From Natroniella sulfidigena (GTDB lineage: Bacteria > Bacillota > Halanaerobiia > Halobacteroidales > Halobacteroidaceae), in the NCBI RefSeq assembly GCF_023223645.1, contig NZ_JALKBY010000001.1:62001-126000 (forward strand): 64,000 nucleotides of DNA. The letters are read 5' to 3'. The translations under genes were made by a program, and so were the position numbers. The notes under the pieces were generated by a model, which worked only from the letters and a program-made list of their open reading frames with translations, was not told where the DNA came from and searched no databases. Shown in pieces: positions 35,887-44,560 of this stretch; position 1 is the first letter of the stretch; each line of letters starts with the position of its first letter.

Positions 35887-35990
35887 GCTTAAGTTTAAGG
35901 TTGAGTTTAAGTTTAAGTCTAAGCCAACCGTTAAAAACATAAGGGTTTAGGTTTTACTTGAACTTAGACTTAGCTTTAAACTTAGCATTA
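35887..35990. repeat. Hexamer inverted-repeat element
   Basis: Left units AGTTTA, AGGTTG, AGTTTA, AGTTTA and AGTCTA (35891-35920), a middle ending GGGTTTAGGTTTTA, and right units CTTGAA, CTTAGA, CTTAGC and CTTAGC (35958-35988). It separates the DUF4387 gene from the sigma-54 activator. Confidence 0.8.
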
Positions 35991-36114
35991 AGTGTAACGA
36001 TTATTCTGCTACCTATAAAGATTAAATGATTAGATAAAGGGATTTATTCTACTTTACCGAAATAGGTTTAAGTAGATTAAAGCTTTAATAAATAAGCTAG
36101 AGGTGGCAGAGTAA

Positions 36115-38178
36115 ATGGAACAGAAGTTAGCAATAATTACAATGAGTCAAGCAACTAATCAATTATTCAAAGAGCAATTAGAAGATGTTTTAAAAAACAG
36201 AATAGAGGTAAGAGGATATTCACTTGATGATTCAATAGTTGAGCAGGTTGATGCTGATCTGGTTTTGACGACTAAATCCTTAGGTGCTGAAATAGAGAAT
36301 TATATAGCAGAAGATAGTGAAGTCATCTTTGCTAGAAGGGCTTTGGACTTATCGACACTAGAAAAGCTGATTAAATTACCTACTGCTAAAAAGGCTTTAT
36401 TGATCAATAATACTAAATTAGCAGTTTTAGAGACGCATTCATTATTACAAGAAGTTGGAATTGATCATTTAGAATTGATACCCTTTTATCCAGGTTGCGA
36501 TAAAGAAGAAGTTAAGGAAGTTGAATTAGCAATTAATTTAGGTGAAGAAAAGTATATTCCTGATTCGATAACTAAAGTAATTAATATTGGAAGTCGAATT
36601 CTTGATTTAACTACCATTGTTGAAATTTTAATTAAACTTGATTTATTAGGGGAGAGAGCAAATCTTTTAATATCTGAGCAAGTAAGGCAATTAGTTGAGC
36701 TTAGTAAGCGCTTAAATAGAAAGATTATAGATATGGAACGGGCCAACAAAAAGTTAGATGCGGTGCTTAATCATGTCCATGATGGGATAATATATATTAA
36801 TGAAAATGAAGAAATAGAAGTCTTTAATCGTCGGGCTGAGGAGATTTTTGAGGTTAAAGCTGAGGAAATGTTGGGTCAAAAGATTGGAAATAAGATTGCT
36901 AATACCAATTTGAATCGTGTTTTGAAAAATGGTTTCAAAGAGATCAATGCATTACAAAATGTAGGAGATAAAAAGATAGTTACTACTAGAGTGCCCTTAA
37001 AAAGAGAGGAAGATATTATTGGAGCATTAGCAACTTTTAAGGATGTAACGGAAGTAAAAAAATTAGAAGAAGATCTGCGAAGAAAATTAAAGAATAAAGG
37101 TCATGTGGCCAAGTATAAATTTAGAGATATAATAGGGGAGAGTCGAGAGGTAAAGCAGGTGATTGAGAAAGCAAAGAAGTTGGCTAAAAGTAAATCAACT
37201 GTCTTATTGCAAGGGGAGAGTGGAACAGGAAAAGAGTTATTTGCGGGTGCGATTCATAACCACTCTCAACGGAGCAACAAACCTTTTGTAGCAATCAATT
37301 GTGCTGCATTGCCTGAAAATCTATTGGAAAGTGAGCTGTTTGGTTATGAAGAAGGGGCCTTTACTGGGGCCAAAAAAGGAGGGAAACCTGGGGTCTTTGA
37401 ACAAGCTCATACAGGGAGTATCTTTTTAGATGAAATAGGTGATATTCCGTTAAATATTCAAGCTAGGTTATTGAGAGTCTTACAGGAAAAAGAGGTCATG
37501 AGAATTGGTGCTACGCAAGTAATTCCGATTGATATTAGGATCTTAGCTGCTACCAATAAGGATTTAGAAGAGTTAGTAGCAGCCGGTGAATTTAGGGAAG
37601 ATCTTTATTATAGGTTGAATATTTTATCGTTACAGCTTCCTCCTTTACGGATGAGAAGAGAGGATATTCCAGTCTTGATCGATTATTTTTTAGATAAGTT
37701 TGCTAGAGAAGATTTAAGATTGAGCAAAGAAGCAATCAGTAGGTTATATAATTATGACTGGCAGGGTAATATCAGACAGTTAGAAAATTGTGTTGAATAT
37801 ATTACTCAAGTCTGTGAGAGTGAAGTGAAGCTAGCAGATCTACCATCATATTTAAGGCCTACTAATGGACAAGAAAAGCAACAGGATATCAGAGAGATAG
37901 AAGAGAAGTTAGATGAATTAGGCAAGATAGATCAGTATATTTTTATTTTGAATGAGTTATATTTAGCTAAGCAATTAGGGGAGAAGATAGGAAGAAGAGA
38001 GATTGCTAATAATGCTGAAGCCAATGAATTATACCTTTCGTCACAGATGGTTAGAAGCAGGTTGAAGAAGTTAGAAGAGTATGGGCTAGTCAGTATCGGT
38101 AGAGGTAGGCAAGGAACTGAAATTATTTCTAAAGGGATTAAATTTTTGAAGGCAATGACAAAGAAGGAGGTTAGATAA
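36115..38178 (+). CDS. Sigma-54 dependent transcriptional activator with PAS domain
   Basis: A 687-residue activator. The N-terminal 200 residues look like a sensory domain of the PrpR/phosphotransfer-free type, then a PAS domain (about 215-320), then the AAA+ module with Walker A GESGTGKE at about residue 367 and the GAFTGA loop ([11 protein letters not shown] at about 413) that contacts sigma-54. The C-terminus does not look like the usual Fis-type helix-turn-helix; it ends in a winged-helix-like [19 protein letters not shown]. It lies directly upstream of the hydratase genes, and a matching -24/-12 site lies before glmS. ATG 36115 follows GAGGTGG. Confidence 0.9.
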   Translation: MEQKLAIITMSQATNQLFKEQLEDVLKNRIEVRGYSLDDSIVEQVDADLVLTTKSLGAEIENYIAEDSEVIFARRALDLSTLEKLIKLPTAKKALLINNTKLAVLETHSLLQEVGIDHLELIPFYPGCDKEEVKEVELAINLGEEKYIPDSITKVINIGSRILDLTTIVEILIKLDLLGERANLLISEQVRQLVELSKRLNRKIIDMERANKKLDAVLNHVHDGIIYINENEEIEVFNRRAEEIFEVKAEEMLGQKIGNKIANTNLNRVLKNGFKEINALQNVGDKKIVTTRVPLKREEDIIGALATFKDVTEVKKLEEDLRRKLKNKGHVAKYKFRDIIGESREVKQVIEKAKKLAKSKSTVLLQGESGTGKELFAGAIHNHSQRSNKPFVAINCAALPENLLESELFGYEEGAFTGAKKGGKPGVFEQAHTGSIFLDEIGDIPLNIQARLLRVLQEKEVMRIGATQVIPIDIRILAATNKDLEELVAAGEFREDLYYRLNILSLQLPPLRMRREDIPVLIDYFLDKFAREDLRLSKEAISRLYNYDWQGNIRQLENCVEYITQVCESEVKLADLPSYLRPTNGQEKQQDIREIEEKLDELGKIDQYIFILNELYLAKQLGEKIGRREIANNAEANELYLSSQMVRSRLKKLEEYGLVSIGRGRQGTEIISKGIKFLKAMTKKEVR

Positions 38179-38180
38179 TA

Positions 38181-39023
38181 ATGGCTATTCATGTGGAGCA
38201 AGTAACAGAAGCAGTAGCTAAAATGTGTAAGGAAGCTAATTATATATTAGGAGCAGATATATTGGAGGGTTATCAAGAGGCTTTAGAGCGGGAAGAATCT
38301 GAGGTGGCTCGAGAGGTGTTAGAGACTTTGCTTGAGAATGCAGAGATTGCTAAAGAAGAGAAGATGCCTATCTGTCAGGATACAGGAATGGCAGTTATCT
38401 TTTTAGAGTTGGGTCAGGATGCTGAAATTGAAGGTGGAAGTTTGACTGAGGCAATTAATGAAGGGGTGCGGCAAGGTTATCAAGAGGGTTATTTACGTAA
38501 ATCAGTAGTGGCTGATCCTTTGGAACGCCAGAATACAGGAGATAATACGCCTGCGATAATTCATACTGAATTGGTGCCAGGAGATAAGATTAAGTTGACG
38601 GTAGCTCCTAAGGGCTTTGGTAGTGAGAATATGAGCCAGATTAAGATGTTAAAACCTGCTGATGGAGTAGAAGGGGTCAAAGATTTTGTACTTCAGGTCG
38701 TTGAGGAAGCAGGTTCTAATCCTTGTCCACCAATTGTAGTTGGAGTTGGAATTGGTGGTACTTTTGAAAAGGCAGCTTTATTGGCTAAAAAGGCGATAGT
38801 TAGACCAATTGGTCTTCATAATCAAAAAGAAGAGTTGGCCCAAGTAGAAGAGGAGTTATTGACTGAGATCAATCAATTAGGGATTGGCCCGCAAGGCTTT
38901 GGTGGAGCGACGACGGCTTTAGCAGTTAATATTAATGATTATCCGACCCATATTGCTGGTTTACCAGTGGCAGTTAATATTAATTGCCATGTAACTAGAC
39001 ATAAAGAAATTACTTTAGGTTAA
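38181..39023 (+). CDS. Fumarase-type hydratase alpha subunit (probable mesaconase)
   Basis: A 280-residue protein of the class I fumarate hydratase N-terminal (alpha) family. Three cysteine sites for the 4Fe-4S cluster are visible: [20 protein letters not shown] and INCHVTRH. These two-subunit hydratases act on fumarate, tartrate or mesaconate. Because it follows glmS-glmE-mal in the same island, hydration of mesaconate to citramalate is the likely reaction, although fumarase activity is common in such enzymes. The start is two bases after the regulator stop, with AGGAGG in the end of that gene. Confidence 0.85.
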   Translation: MAIHVEQVTEAVAKMCKEANYILGADILEGYQEALEREESEVAREVLETLLENAEIAKEEKMPICQDTGMAVIFLELGQDAEIEGGSLTEAINEGVRQGYQEGYLRKSVVADPLERQNTGDNTPAIIHTELVPGDKIKLTVAPKGFGSENMSQIKMLKPADGVEGVKDFVLQVVEEAGSNPCPPIVVGVGIGGTFEKAALLAKKAIVRPIGLHNQKEELAQVEEELLTEINQLGIGPQGFGGATTALAVNINDYPTHIAGLPVAVNINCHVTRHKEITLG

Positions 39024-39038
39024 AGGTGGTGTATAATA

Positions 39039-39578
39039 ATGGAAAAAATCAAATTGGAAATGCCAATAACTGAGGCTGAAATTAGAGAATTAAATGCTGG
39101 TGATAAGATAGCTTTATCTGGAGTACTTTATACAGCTCGAGATGCAGCCCATGCTAGGTTAGTAGATGCTTTAGAAAGAGGAGAGGAATTGCCGATGGAG
39201 TTAGAGGGCCAAGGGATTTATTATGTTGGCCCGTGCCCTGCTAAGCCAGGTCAAGTAATAGGCTCAGCCGGGCCAACGACCAGCTATCGGATGGACCCCT
39301 TTGCTCCACGTTTGATCAAGGAAGGTTTACGAGTTATGATCGGTAAGGGTGAAAGAAGCACAGAAGTAATTGAGACAATGAAAGAAGAGGGTGCTGTCTA
39401 TTTAGGAGCAATTGGTGGAGCAGCAGCTTTGATTGCTAAATGTATTAAGCAAGCTGAAGTAATTGCTTATGATGATTTGGGTACGGAAGCGGTAAGAAGG
39501 TTAGAGGTAGAAGATCTACCTTTGATCTGTGTAATAGATAGTAACGGTAATAATCTTTATCATAGAGCAGGTGAATGA
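39039..39578 (+). CDS. Fumarase-type hydratase beta subunit (probable mesaconase)
   Basis: A 179-residue protein of the fumarate hydratase C-terminal (beta) family. YYVGPCPAKPGQVIGSAGPTTS, RMDPFAPRL and KGERSTEVIE are characteristic, and GAVYLGAIGGAAALIAKCI closes the swivel domain. It would complete the active site of the alpha subunit. It begins 15 bases after alpha and its TGA overlaps the ATG of the following P-loop gene. Confidence 0.88.
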   Translation: MEKIKLEMPITEAEIRELNAGDKIALSGVLYTARDAAHARLVDALERGEELPMELEGQGIYYVGPCPAKPGQVIGSAGPTTSYRMDPFAPRLIKEGLRVMIGKGERSTEVIETMKEEGAVYLGAIGGAAALIAKCIKQAEVIAYDDLGTEAVRRLEVEDLPLICVIDSNGNNLYHRAGE

Positions 39579-40477
39579 GTATGAATACAGGTTTTGCCCA
39601 ATCAATCTATTTTGCTCCACGTGGCAAAAAGAGGTTGATGAACTTAGGCAATCAAATTTCACAAAGATATATGGACCCTGAAGATCAATTGATTGGTTTG
39701 ATCGGTGAAGGAGGGGCAGGTAAGTCATTATTAATCCGAGGAATGTTCCCGGGGTTATGTTTGACCAATGATGATCGAGGGATCAATGTTCGTCCGTTGC
39801 CATTACTTGAGGATGTAGAAAATAGTGATTATTCCAGTCATACATATCATCTTGATGCTAGATTTGAAACTGCATTTACTCAGCCTTGGCAGCTAGCTGA
39901 GGCAATTAAAGAGGCACTTAAAGATGAGAAAAAAGTTGTAATTGAACATTTTGACTTACTAGCACAGCATTTAAATTTAAGGGCAGATATGTTGATTGGA
40001 ATTGGAGAGGAAGTATTGGTCACTAGACCTGGATTATTTGGCCCGTATCCTAAAGAGATAGCTGATATCGTCTTTGAATCGATTCGTTATAGGTGGATGG
40101 CCCATACTGCTGAAATCTTGACTGTAGGAATTTTAAAAGAAAAATTAGGACGAAGAATTGACCCTTATTATAGTGATATAAAGAGTGGATTTGTGTTGCA
40201 ATTTAATGAGAAAATTCAATTTGATATTTCTAAAATAGAGCAAGAAGTTAAAGACTGCATAAAACAGGATTTACCGGTTAAATATTATGATGATGAGCAT
40301 ATTAAAATAGGAGAGGAAGTCCATGCATGTAGCGGACCAAGGATTAATGTTACACGAACTGGTCAAATTAAAGGTTTTAAATTAAAAGATTTACAGTATG
40401 ATTCTAAATCAGGGATGTATTTATTAGCTGGATTGGTAGGAGAAGAGAAGAGTCAATTTAAATTAAGTCAAATATAG
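39575..40477 (+). CDS. P-loop protein linked to the methylaspartate cluster, function unknown
   Basis: A 300-residue cytoplasmic protein. A Walker A motif GEGGAGKS lies near residues 45-52. The last 100 residues, with VHACSGPRINVTRTGQIKG, recall a domain that databases associate with alanyl-tRNA synthetase additional domains; I cannot name a function. It overlaps the beta hydratase stop by four bases (ATGA), so it is certainly co-translated with the mesaconase-type enzyme, which suggests a role in maturation, regulation or a following step. It is not a recognised citramalate lyase component. Confidence 0.75.
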   Translation: MSMNTGFAQSIYFAPRGKKRLMNLGNQISQRYMDPEDQLIGLIGEGGAGKSLLIRGMFPGLCLTNDDRGINVRPLPLLEDVENSDYSSHTYHLDARFETAFTQPWQLAEAIKEALKDEKKVVIEHFDLLAQHLNLRADMLIGIGEEVLVTRPGLFGPYPKEIADIVFESIRYRWMAHTAEILTVGILKEKLGRRIDPYYSDIKSGFVLQFNEKIQFDISKIEQEVKDCIKQDLPVKYYDDEHIKIGEEVHACSGPRINVTRTGQIKGFKLKDLQYDSKSGMYLLAGLVGEEKSQFKLSQI

Positions 40478-40487
40478 TAGAGAGATT

Positions 40488-40534
40488 CTCCTTTGATGAA
40501 AACTTACTCATTTAATCAAAGGAGTTTTCTTTTT
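40488..40534 (+). terminator. Intrinsic terminator after the P-loop gene
   Basis: CTCCTTTGAT (40488-40497) pairs with ATCAAAGGAG (40515-40524), followed by TTTTCTTTTT. Confidence 0.85.
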
Positions 40535-40600
40535 AATTTAGGAGGAAAAAGTAAAAAATGATACTTTAATCTTAAAAATAGATGTTAAGGAGTGAAAAGA

Positions 40601-41539
40601 GTGAAGGTTATTGGAAGTAAAAAAGAGTTAACCCAAATATTAGAAGATAGTTTGAAGAATAATCAAAACTATTATAAACAAGGTGAGCTTCCAAATTATA
40701 TACCGACCTTAGCTAAAGCAGATCCTAAAGCAGTAGGGATAAGTATGGTCGATGTTGAAGGTGATTTTTATTCAGCAGGAGATTTTGAAACAAATTTTAC
40801 TATTCAAAGTGTCTCTAAGCCACTTGTTCTAATATTAGCAATTCTGGACAATGGCACAGAATTAGTCTTTGATAAAGTAGGAGTAGAACCTACAGGAGAC
40901 CCTTTCAACTCAATAATTAAATTGACTGGTTTTGCTAAACCATACAATCCAATGATTAATGCAGGAGCTATTGCTGTAACATCGATGATTAAAGGTAAAG
41001 ATAATGAGGAAAAATTTGATAGGATACTTAAATTCTTTAGGAGATTAGCTAAAAATGATGAATTAGAGCTAGATCAAGAGACTTATCTTTCTGAAAAAGA
41101 TACTGGAGATAGAAATAGATCCTTAGCCTATTATATGAGGGATCAAGATATAATCGAAGGAGATATAGAGGAGATAGTAGATTTATACTTTAAGCAATGT
41201 TCAATTAAAGTTAATTGTATAGATCTAGCTAATATGGCAGTTATCTTAGCCAATCAAGGAATAGATCCAGTAACTGAAGAAAGAATTATTCCCAAAAAGA
41301 TTGCAAGAATAGTTAGAACTTTAATGGCTACATGTGGCATGTATGATAAATCAGGTAGTTTTGCAATTGAGGTAGGTTTAGCTGCTAAGAGTGGAGTTGG
41401 AGGAGGAATAATGGCTGAGGTTCCAGAAAGGTTTGGAATAGGTGTTTATGGGCCAACATTAGATGACAAAGGAAATAGTATAGTAGGAATGAGGGTTTTA
41501 AAAGAGTTATCTGAGAAGTTAAACTTAAGTATTTTTTAA
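40601..41539 (+). CDS. glsA: Glutaminase
   Basis: A 312-residue serine-dependent glutaminase of the beta-lactamase-like fold that hydrolyses glutamine to glutamate and ammonia. The SxxK catalytic pair is Ser70-Val-Ser-Lys73 in QSVSKP. FAKPYNPMINAGAIAVTSM and SGVGGGIMAEVP, with conserved Asn, Tyr and Ser positions, are typical. GTG 40601 has AAGGAG at 40587-40592; the GTG at 40592 overlaps that site. It feeds glutamate to the mutase route and has its own transcription unit. Confidence 0.94.
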   Translation: MKVIGSKKELTQILEDSLKNNQNYYKQGELPNYIPTLAKADPKAVGISMVDVEGDFYSAGDFETNFTIQSVSKPLVLILAILDNGTELVFDKVGVEPTGDPFNSIIKLTGFAKPYNPMINAGAIAVTSMIKGKDNEEKFDRILKFFRRLAKNDELELDQETYLSEKDTGDRNRSLAYYMRDQDIIEGDIEEIVDLYFKQCSIKVNCIDLANMAVILANQGIDPVTEERIIPKKIARIVRTLMATCGMYDKSGSFAIEVGLAAKSGVGGGIMAEVPERFGIGVYGPTLDDKGNSIVGMRVLKELSEKLNLSIF

Positions 41540-41838
41540 ACACAATTTCTATATAATTGTTAATTGTAGAAGCTTTTGATATAATAGACATCAGATAATA
41601 GTAACTAGTGACTTGTAACTTGTAATTAGTTAAAAGAAAAGATAAAAAAATTTAGTTTAGGTTGGAGAACTGTGAATTAAAGTAGTATTAGAAGTAAATC
41701 TCTAATATAATTGATTGAAAAGGTAAAAATATTGAAGACAGAAGCTAGTGATTAAATATTATATTAATGAGCATATTAGAATTAAAGATGAAGATTAAGG
41801 GTTAATTTTAATAAGCCAAATTAATGGAGGGAAGTAAT
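41540..41838. other. Gap between glsA and rph
   Basis: This stretch of about 300 bases is AT-rich and holds no convincing gene. At 41601-41636 it carries a short heptamer array of another variant (GTAACTA, GTGACTT, GTAACTT, GTAATTA), related to the complementary half at 56061-56092. No clear terminator is seen directly after glsA. Confidence 0.6.
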
Positions 41839-42585
41839 ATGACAAGACCTGATGGAAGAGAAGCAAATGATCAATTAAGGGAGATTAAGATAACTAGAAA
41901 TTTCACTAAATATGCAGAAGGTTCAGTATTGATCGAGGCAGGAGAGACTAAAGTGATCTGTAATGCTTCAGTAGAAGATAGAGTTCCTTACTTTTTGCGT
42001 GGGCAGAATAAAGGTTGGTTAACAGCAGAGTATTCAATGTTACCTAGAGCAACTGAGGATAGAAATATCAGAGAAGCAGCTAAAAGAAAACTGAGTGGCA
42101 GAACTCAAGAAATTCAACGCTTAATTGGTAGAGCTTTACGTTCAGCAGTTGATTTAGAAGCTTTAGGAGAACGAACTATTTGGGTTGATTGTGATGTTAT
42201 CCAAGCTGATGGTGGAACAAGAACAGCATCTATTACAGGAGCATTTATAGCCTTAATTGATGCACTTGATTATATGATAAAAGAAGAAATGATTGAAAAG
42301 ATACCAGTTAATGGTCTTGTTGCTGCAGTTAGTGTAGGGATTGTAGATGGAGAATTATTATTAGATTTATGTTATGCAGAAGATTCTAATGCTAAAGTTG
42401 ATTTGAATCTTGTGATGACTGGAGAAGGTGAAGTAATAGAAATTCAAGGTACAGGAGAAGAAAGCCCTTTTTCTCGAGAAAATTTAACTGAGTTAGTTGA
42501 ATTAGCTGAGCAAGGAATTAAAGAGCTGGTAAAGTATCAAAGAGAAGCTTTAGGAGAGGTTGCTGATTTTGCTAAGGAGGAATAA
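41839..42585 (+). CDS. rph: Ribonuclease PH
   Basis: A 248-residue phosphorolytic exoribonuclease that trims tRNA 3' ends. The opening [16 protein letters not shown], the [18 protein letters not shown] stretch (here [13 protein letters not shown]), the [14 protein letters not shown]-type helix ([17 protein letters not shown]) and [16 protein letters not shown] are all present. ATG 41839 has GGAGGG nine bases upstream. The two following genes overlap or nearly touch, giving a rph-rdgB-phosphodiesterase operon common in Firmicutes. Confidence 0.96.
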   Translation: MTRPDGREANDQLREIKITRNFTKYAEGSVLIEAGETKVICNASVEDRVPYFLRGQNKGWLTAEYSMLPRATEDRNIREAAKRKLSGRTQEIQRLIGRALRSAVDLEALGERTIWVDCDVIQADGGTRTASITGAFIALIDALDYMIKEEMIEKIPVNGLVAAVSVGIVDGELLLDLCYAEDSNAKVDLNLVMTGEGEVIEIQGTGEESPFSRENLTELVELAEQGIKELVKYQREALGEVADFAKEE

Positions 42586-42587
42586 GA

Positions 42588-43187
42588 ATGAAACTTTTTT
42601 TAGCTACTGGAAATGAAAATAAGGTTAAAGAAATGAAAGAGATCTTAAGTGATACAGAGATTGAAATTTTGTCTCAGGCTGATATTGGAGAATTACCAGA
42701 GGTAGTAGAAGATGCTACTACCTTTACTGGTAATGCCTTGAAAAAGGCAAGAGAGTTGGGCCAACAGACTCAACTGCCTACAATAGCTGATGACTCTGGT
42801 TTAGTAGTAAAAGCACTAGATGGGCAACCTGGAGTCTATTCAGCTCGTTTTGCTGGAGAGGATGCAACAGATGAAGCAAATAACCAAAAGTTATTGGAAT
42901 CTCTAGCAGAAGTTCCGTTAGAAGAGCGAACAGCTTACTTTGCCTGTGCTATGGCATTTGTGAGCCCAACAGGAGAAGAGAAGGTAGTACAGGGAAGGTG
43001 TGAAGGAAAGATCGCTTTAGAGCCTAAAGGAGAAGCTGGTTTTGGGTATGATCCCTTATTTATTGTAGATGGTTACGAGCGGACTTTTGCTCAGTTAGGA
43101 GCTGAAACTAAGAATCAAGTTAGTCATCGGGCCAAGGCTTTAGAAAAAATGAAGGATTTTTTAGTAGATTGGCAGGTGAATAGATAA
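42588..43187 (+). CDS. rdgB: XTP/dITP pyrophosphatase (RdgB/HAM1 family)
   Basis: A 199-residue house-cleaning enzyme that hydrolyses non-canonical purine nucleoside triphosphates such as dITP and XTP. The opening LFLATGNENKVKEMKE, TIADDSGLVVKALDGQPGVYSAR and EAGFGYDPLFI are the family hallmarks. It starts two bases after rph with AAGGAGG before the ATG, and its TAATGA stop overlaps the next start. Confidence 0.95.
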   Translation: MKLFLATGNENKVKEMKEILSDTEIEILSQADIGELPEVVEDATTFTGNALKKARELGQQTQLPTIADDSGLVVKALDGQPGVYSARFAGEDATDEANNQKLLESLAEVPLEERTAYFACAMAFVSPTGEEKVVQGRCEGKIALEPKGEAGFGYDPLFIVDGYERTFAQLGAETKNQVSHRAKALEKMKDFLVDWQVNR

Positions 43188-43690
43188 TGAAGATTGCTGT
43201 CTTTAGTGATAGTCATGGTCAAGGGTGGAGAATTAATGAAGTATTATCTAAATTAGCCGAGATTGATTGTTTAGTATTTGTAGGAGATAAATTTGCTGAT
43301 TTAAAAGATGTTGATCTAGACGAACTTGGAGTAGTAGCAGTCAGGGGTAATCATACCTTCAATCCTGATTTGCCTAGAGAAAAGCTAGTAGAGATAGCAG
43401 GTCAAAAGATATTTGTAACCCATGGTGATAATTATAGTATTAAGCGTGGTTTGAATTCAATTTATTATCGGGCTCAAGAGTTAGAAGCAGATATAGTTAT
43501 TTTTGGCCATACCCACTCACGATTTATTAAAGAAGAAGAGGGGATTTTGTTTTTTAATCCTGGTAGTATATCTTTACCAAGAGATGGAGCTGCTCCTGCT
43601 TATGGAATAATTGAAATTAGTGATGGAAATATAACGGCTGAGCATTATGATTTCACAAAAGAAGATTTAAAAGTGAGAAAACAAGAGTAA
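43187..43690 (+). CDS. YfcE/MJ0936-type metallophosphoesterase
   Basis: A 167-residue calcineurin-like phosphoesterase. Metal-site motifs are in order: FSDSHGQG (DxH), VFVGD, RGNHTF (GNH), THGD and FGHTHSR (GHTH). Small members of this family hydrolyse phosphodiesters; the physiological substrate is unclear. The ATG at 43187 overlaps the rdgB stop. A conserved partner of rph and rdgB in Firmicutes. Confidence 0.92.
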   Translation: MKIAVFSDSHGQGWRINEVLSKLAEIDCLVFVGDKFADLKDVDLDELGVVAVRGNHTFNPDLPREKLVEIAGQKIFVTHGDNYSIKRGLNSIYYRAQELEADIVIFGHTHSRFIKEEEGILFFNPGSISLPRDGAAPAYGIIEISDGNITAEHYDFTKEDLKVRKQE

Positions 43691-43805
43691 TATAGAGTAA
43701 ATACGATGAGAGATGAGTTAATTATTATTTTTAGTATATTTAGAGCTTTGATATTGATTGCTTTTTTGGTTATACTATTAGATGTTCTAGATAAAAGAGT
43801 AATCA

Positions 43806-43882
43806 GTGCCTGTAGCTCAGCTGGACAGAGCAACGGCCTTCTAAGCCGTGGGTCGGGGGTTCGAATCCTCCCAGGCACGCCA
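43806..43882 (+). tRNA. tRNA-Arg (anticodon TCT)
   Basis: A full cloverleaf: acceptor GTGCCTG/CAGGCAC, D arm GCTC...GAGC, anticodon stem ACGGC/GCCGT around loop CTTCTAA (anticodon TCT), and a GGGGGTTCGAATCCTCC T arm. G73 and an encoded CCA end are present. Confidence 0.96.
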
Positions 43883-43890
43883 TTAAATCA

Positions 43891-43994
43891 GTGAATAGTG
43901 AACAGTGAATAGAGAATAGTTGAAAATCAAGAGCTTAAAAGAATTTGATTTTAAGGTTTTAACTATTCACTATTAATTATTATCTATTAATTGA
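43891..43994. repeat. Heptamer inverted repeat between tRNA-Arg and tRNA-His
   Basis: Left units GTGAATA, GTGAACA, GTGAATA, GAGAATA and GTTGAAA, and right units ACTATTC, ACTATTA, ATTATTA and TCTATTA. The unit sequence is drifted (GTGAATA instead of GTGAACA), but the geometry is the same. Confidence 0.75.
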
Positions 43995-44002
43995 ATTTAT
44001 AT

Positions 44003-44080
44003 GGTGGGTGTAGCTCAGTTGGTTAGAGCGCAGGATTGTGGCTCCTGAGGCCGTGGGTTCAAATCCCATCATCCACCCCA
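44003..44080 (+). tRNA. tRNA-His (anticodon GTG)
   Basis: The acceptor stem is GTGGGTG/CATCCAC with the extra G-1 (44003) opposite C73 that marks tRNA-His. Anticodon loop is TTGTGGC in a CAGGA/TCCTG stem, so the anticodon is GTG. The T arm and an encoded CCA are present. Confidence 0.96.
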
Positions 44081-44089
44081 AAAAAACAG

Positions 44090-44173
44090 ATGATAGTTAA
44101 TAGTTGATAATTGACAGTTGAAATTCAAAAGCTTTTATCTTGTTAACTATAAACTATACACTATCAATTGATA
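44090..44173. repeat. Heptamer inverted repeat between tRNA-His and tRNA-Arg
   Basis: Left units GATAGTT-type (ATAGTTA, ATAGTTG, ATAATTG, ACAGTTG) and right units ACTATAA, ACTATAC and ACTATCA, with a short middle of about 30 bases. Confidence 0.7.
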
Positions 44174-44177
44174 TTAT

Positions 44178-44254
44178 GCGCCTGTAGCTCAACTGGATAG
44201 AGTGACAGACTTCGAATCTGGAGGTTGGGGGTTCGATTCCTCCCGGGCGCGCCA
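44178..44254 (+). tRNA. tRNA-Arg (anticodon TCG)
   Basis: Acceptor GCGCCTG pairs with CGGGCGC; the anticodon loop CTTCGAA in an ACAGA/TCTGG-type stem gives TCG. The T arm GGGGGTTCGATTCCTCC and G73-CCA end are present. Confidence 0.95.
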
Positions 44255-44360
44255 AAAAACAGAGAATAAAGAATAGCTAAATTAATATTTAATAAACTAA
44301 TATCTGAGCAATAAAGAAAATTGAATATCTAAATAAAAACTAATCTCAACTATCATATAA

Positions 44361-44400
44361 CCTCGGAACGACTCTAGTCGTGCCCCGAGGTATTGTTTTT
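44361..44400 (+). terminator. Terminator after the tRNA cluster
   Basis: CCTCGG (44361-44366) pairs with CCGAGG (44385-44390) and an inner ACGACT/AGTCGT stem; TATTGTTTTT follows. Confidence 0.75.
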
Positions 44401-44560
44401 ATTTAGAAATTTTATCATTTGTTAAATATATCTAATATAATAAAATAATATGGAGGAGATATAATATATATCTAGAATTAATTCTTTATAGATGTAGAAA
44501 ATAAATAAAATGAAATAAAAATCATATACATACGCATAATATTATAAGGAGGAAGGATAA
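44401..44560. other. AT-rich leader before tig
   Basis: This very AT-rich stretch presumably holds the trigger factor promoter. A GGAGGAGATATAAT text at about 44452-44465 looks like a second ribosome-like purine run but no ORF follows. AAGGAGGAAGG lies 6 bases before the tig ATG. Confidence 0.4.

Noticed and set aside
43706-43894. A 62-codon frame starting with a hydrophobic stretch after the phosphodiesterase gene
   Set aside because: Its last third is tRNA-Arg, so the frame cannot be a normal protein gene. The hydrophobic N-terminal part lacks a good ribosome site; it may be a remnant, but I cannot support it.
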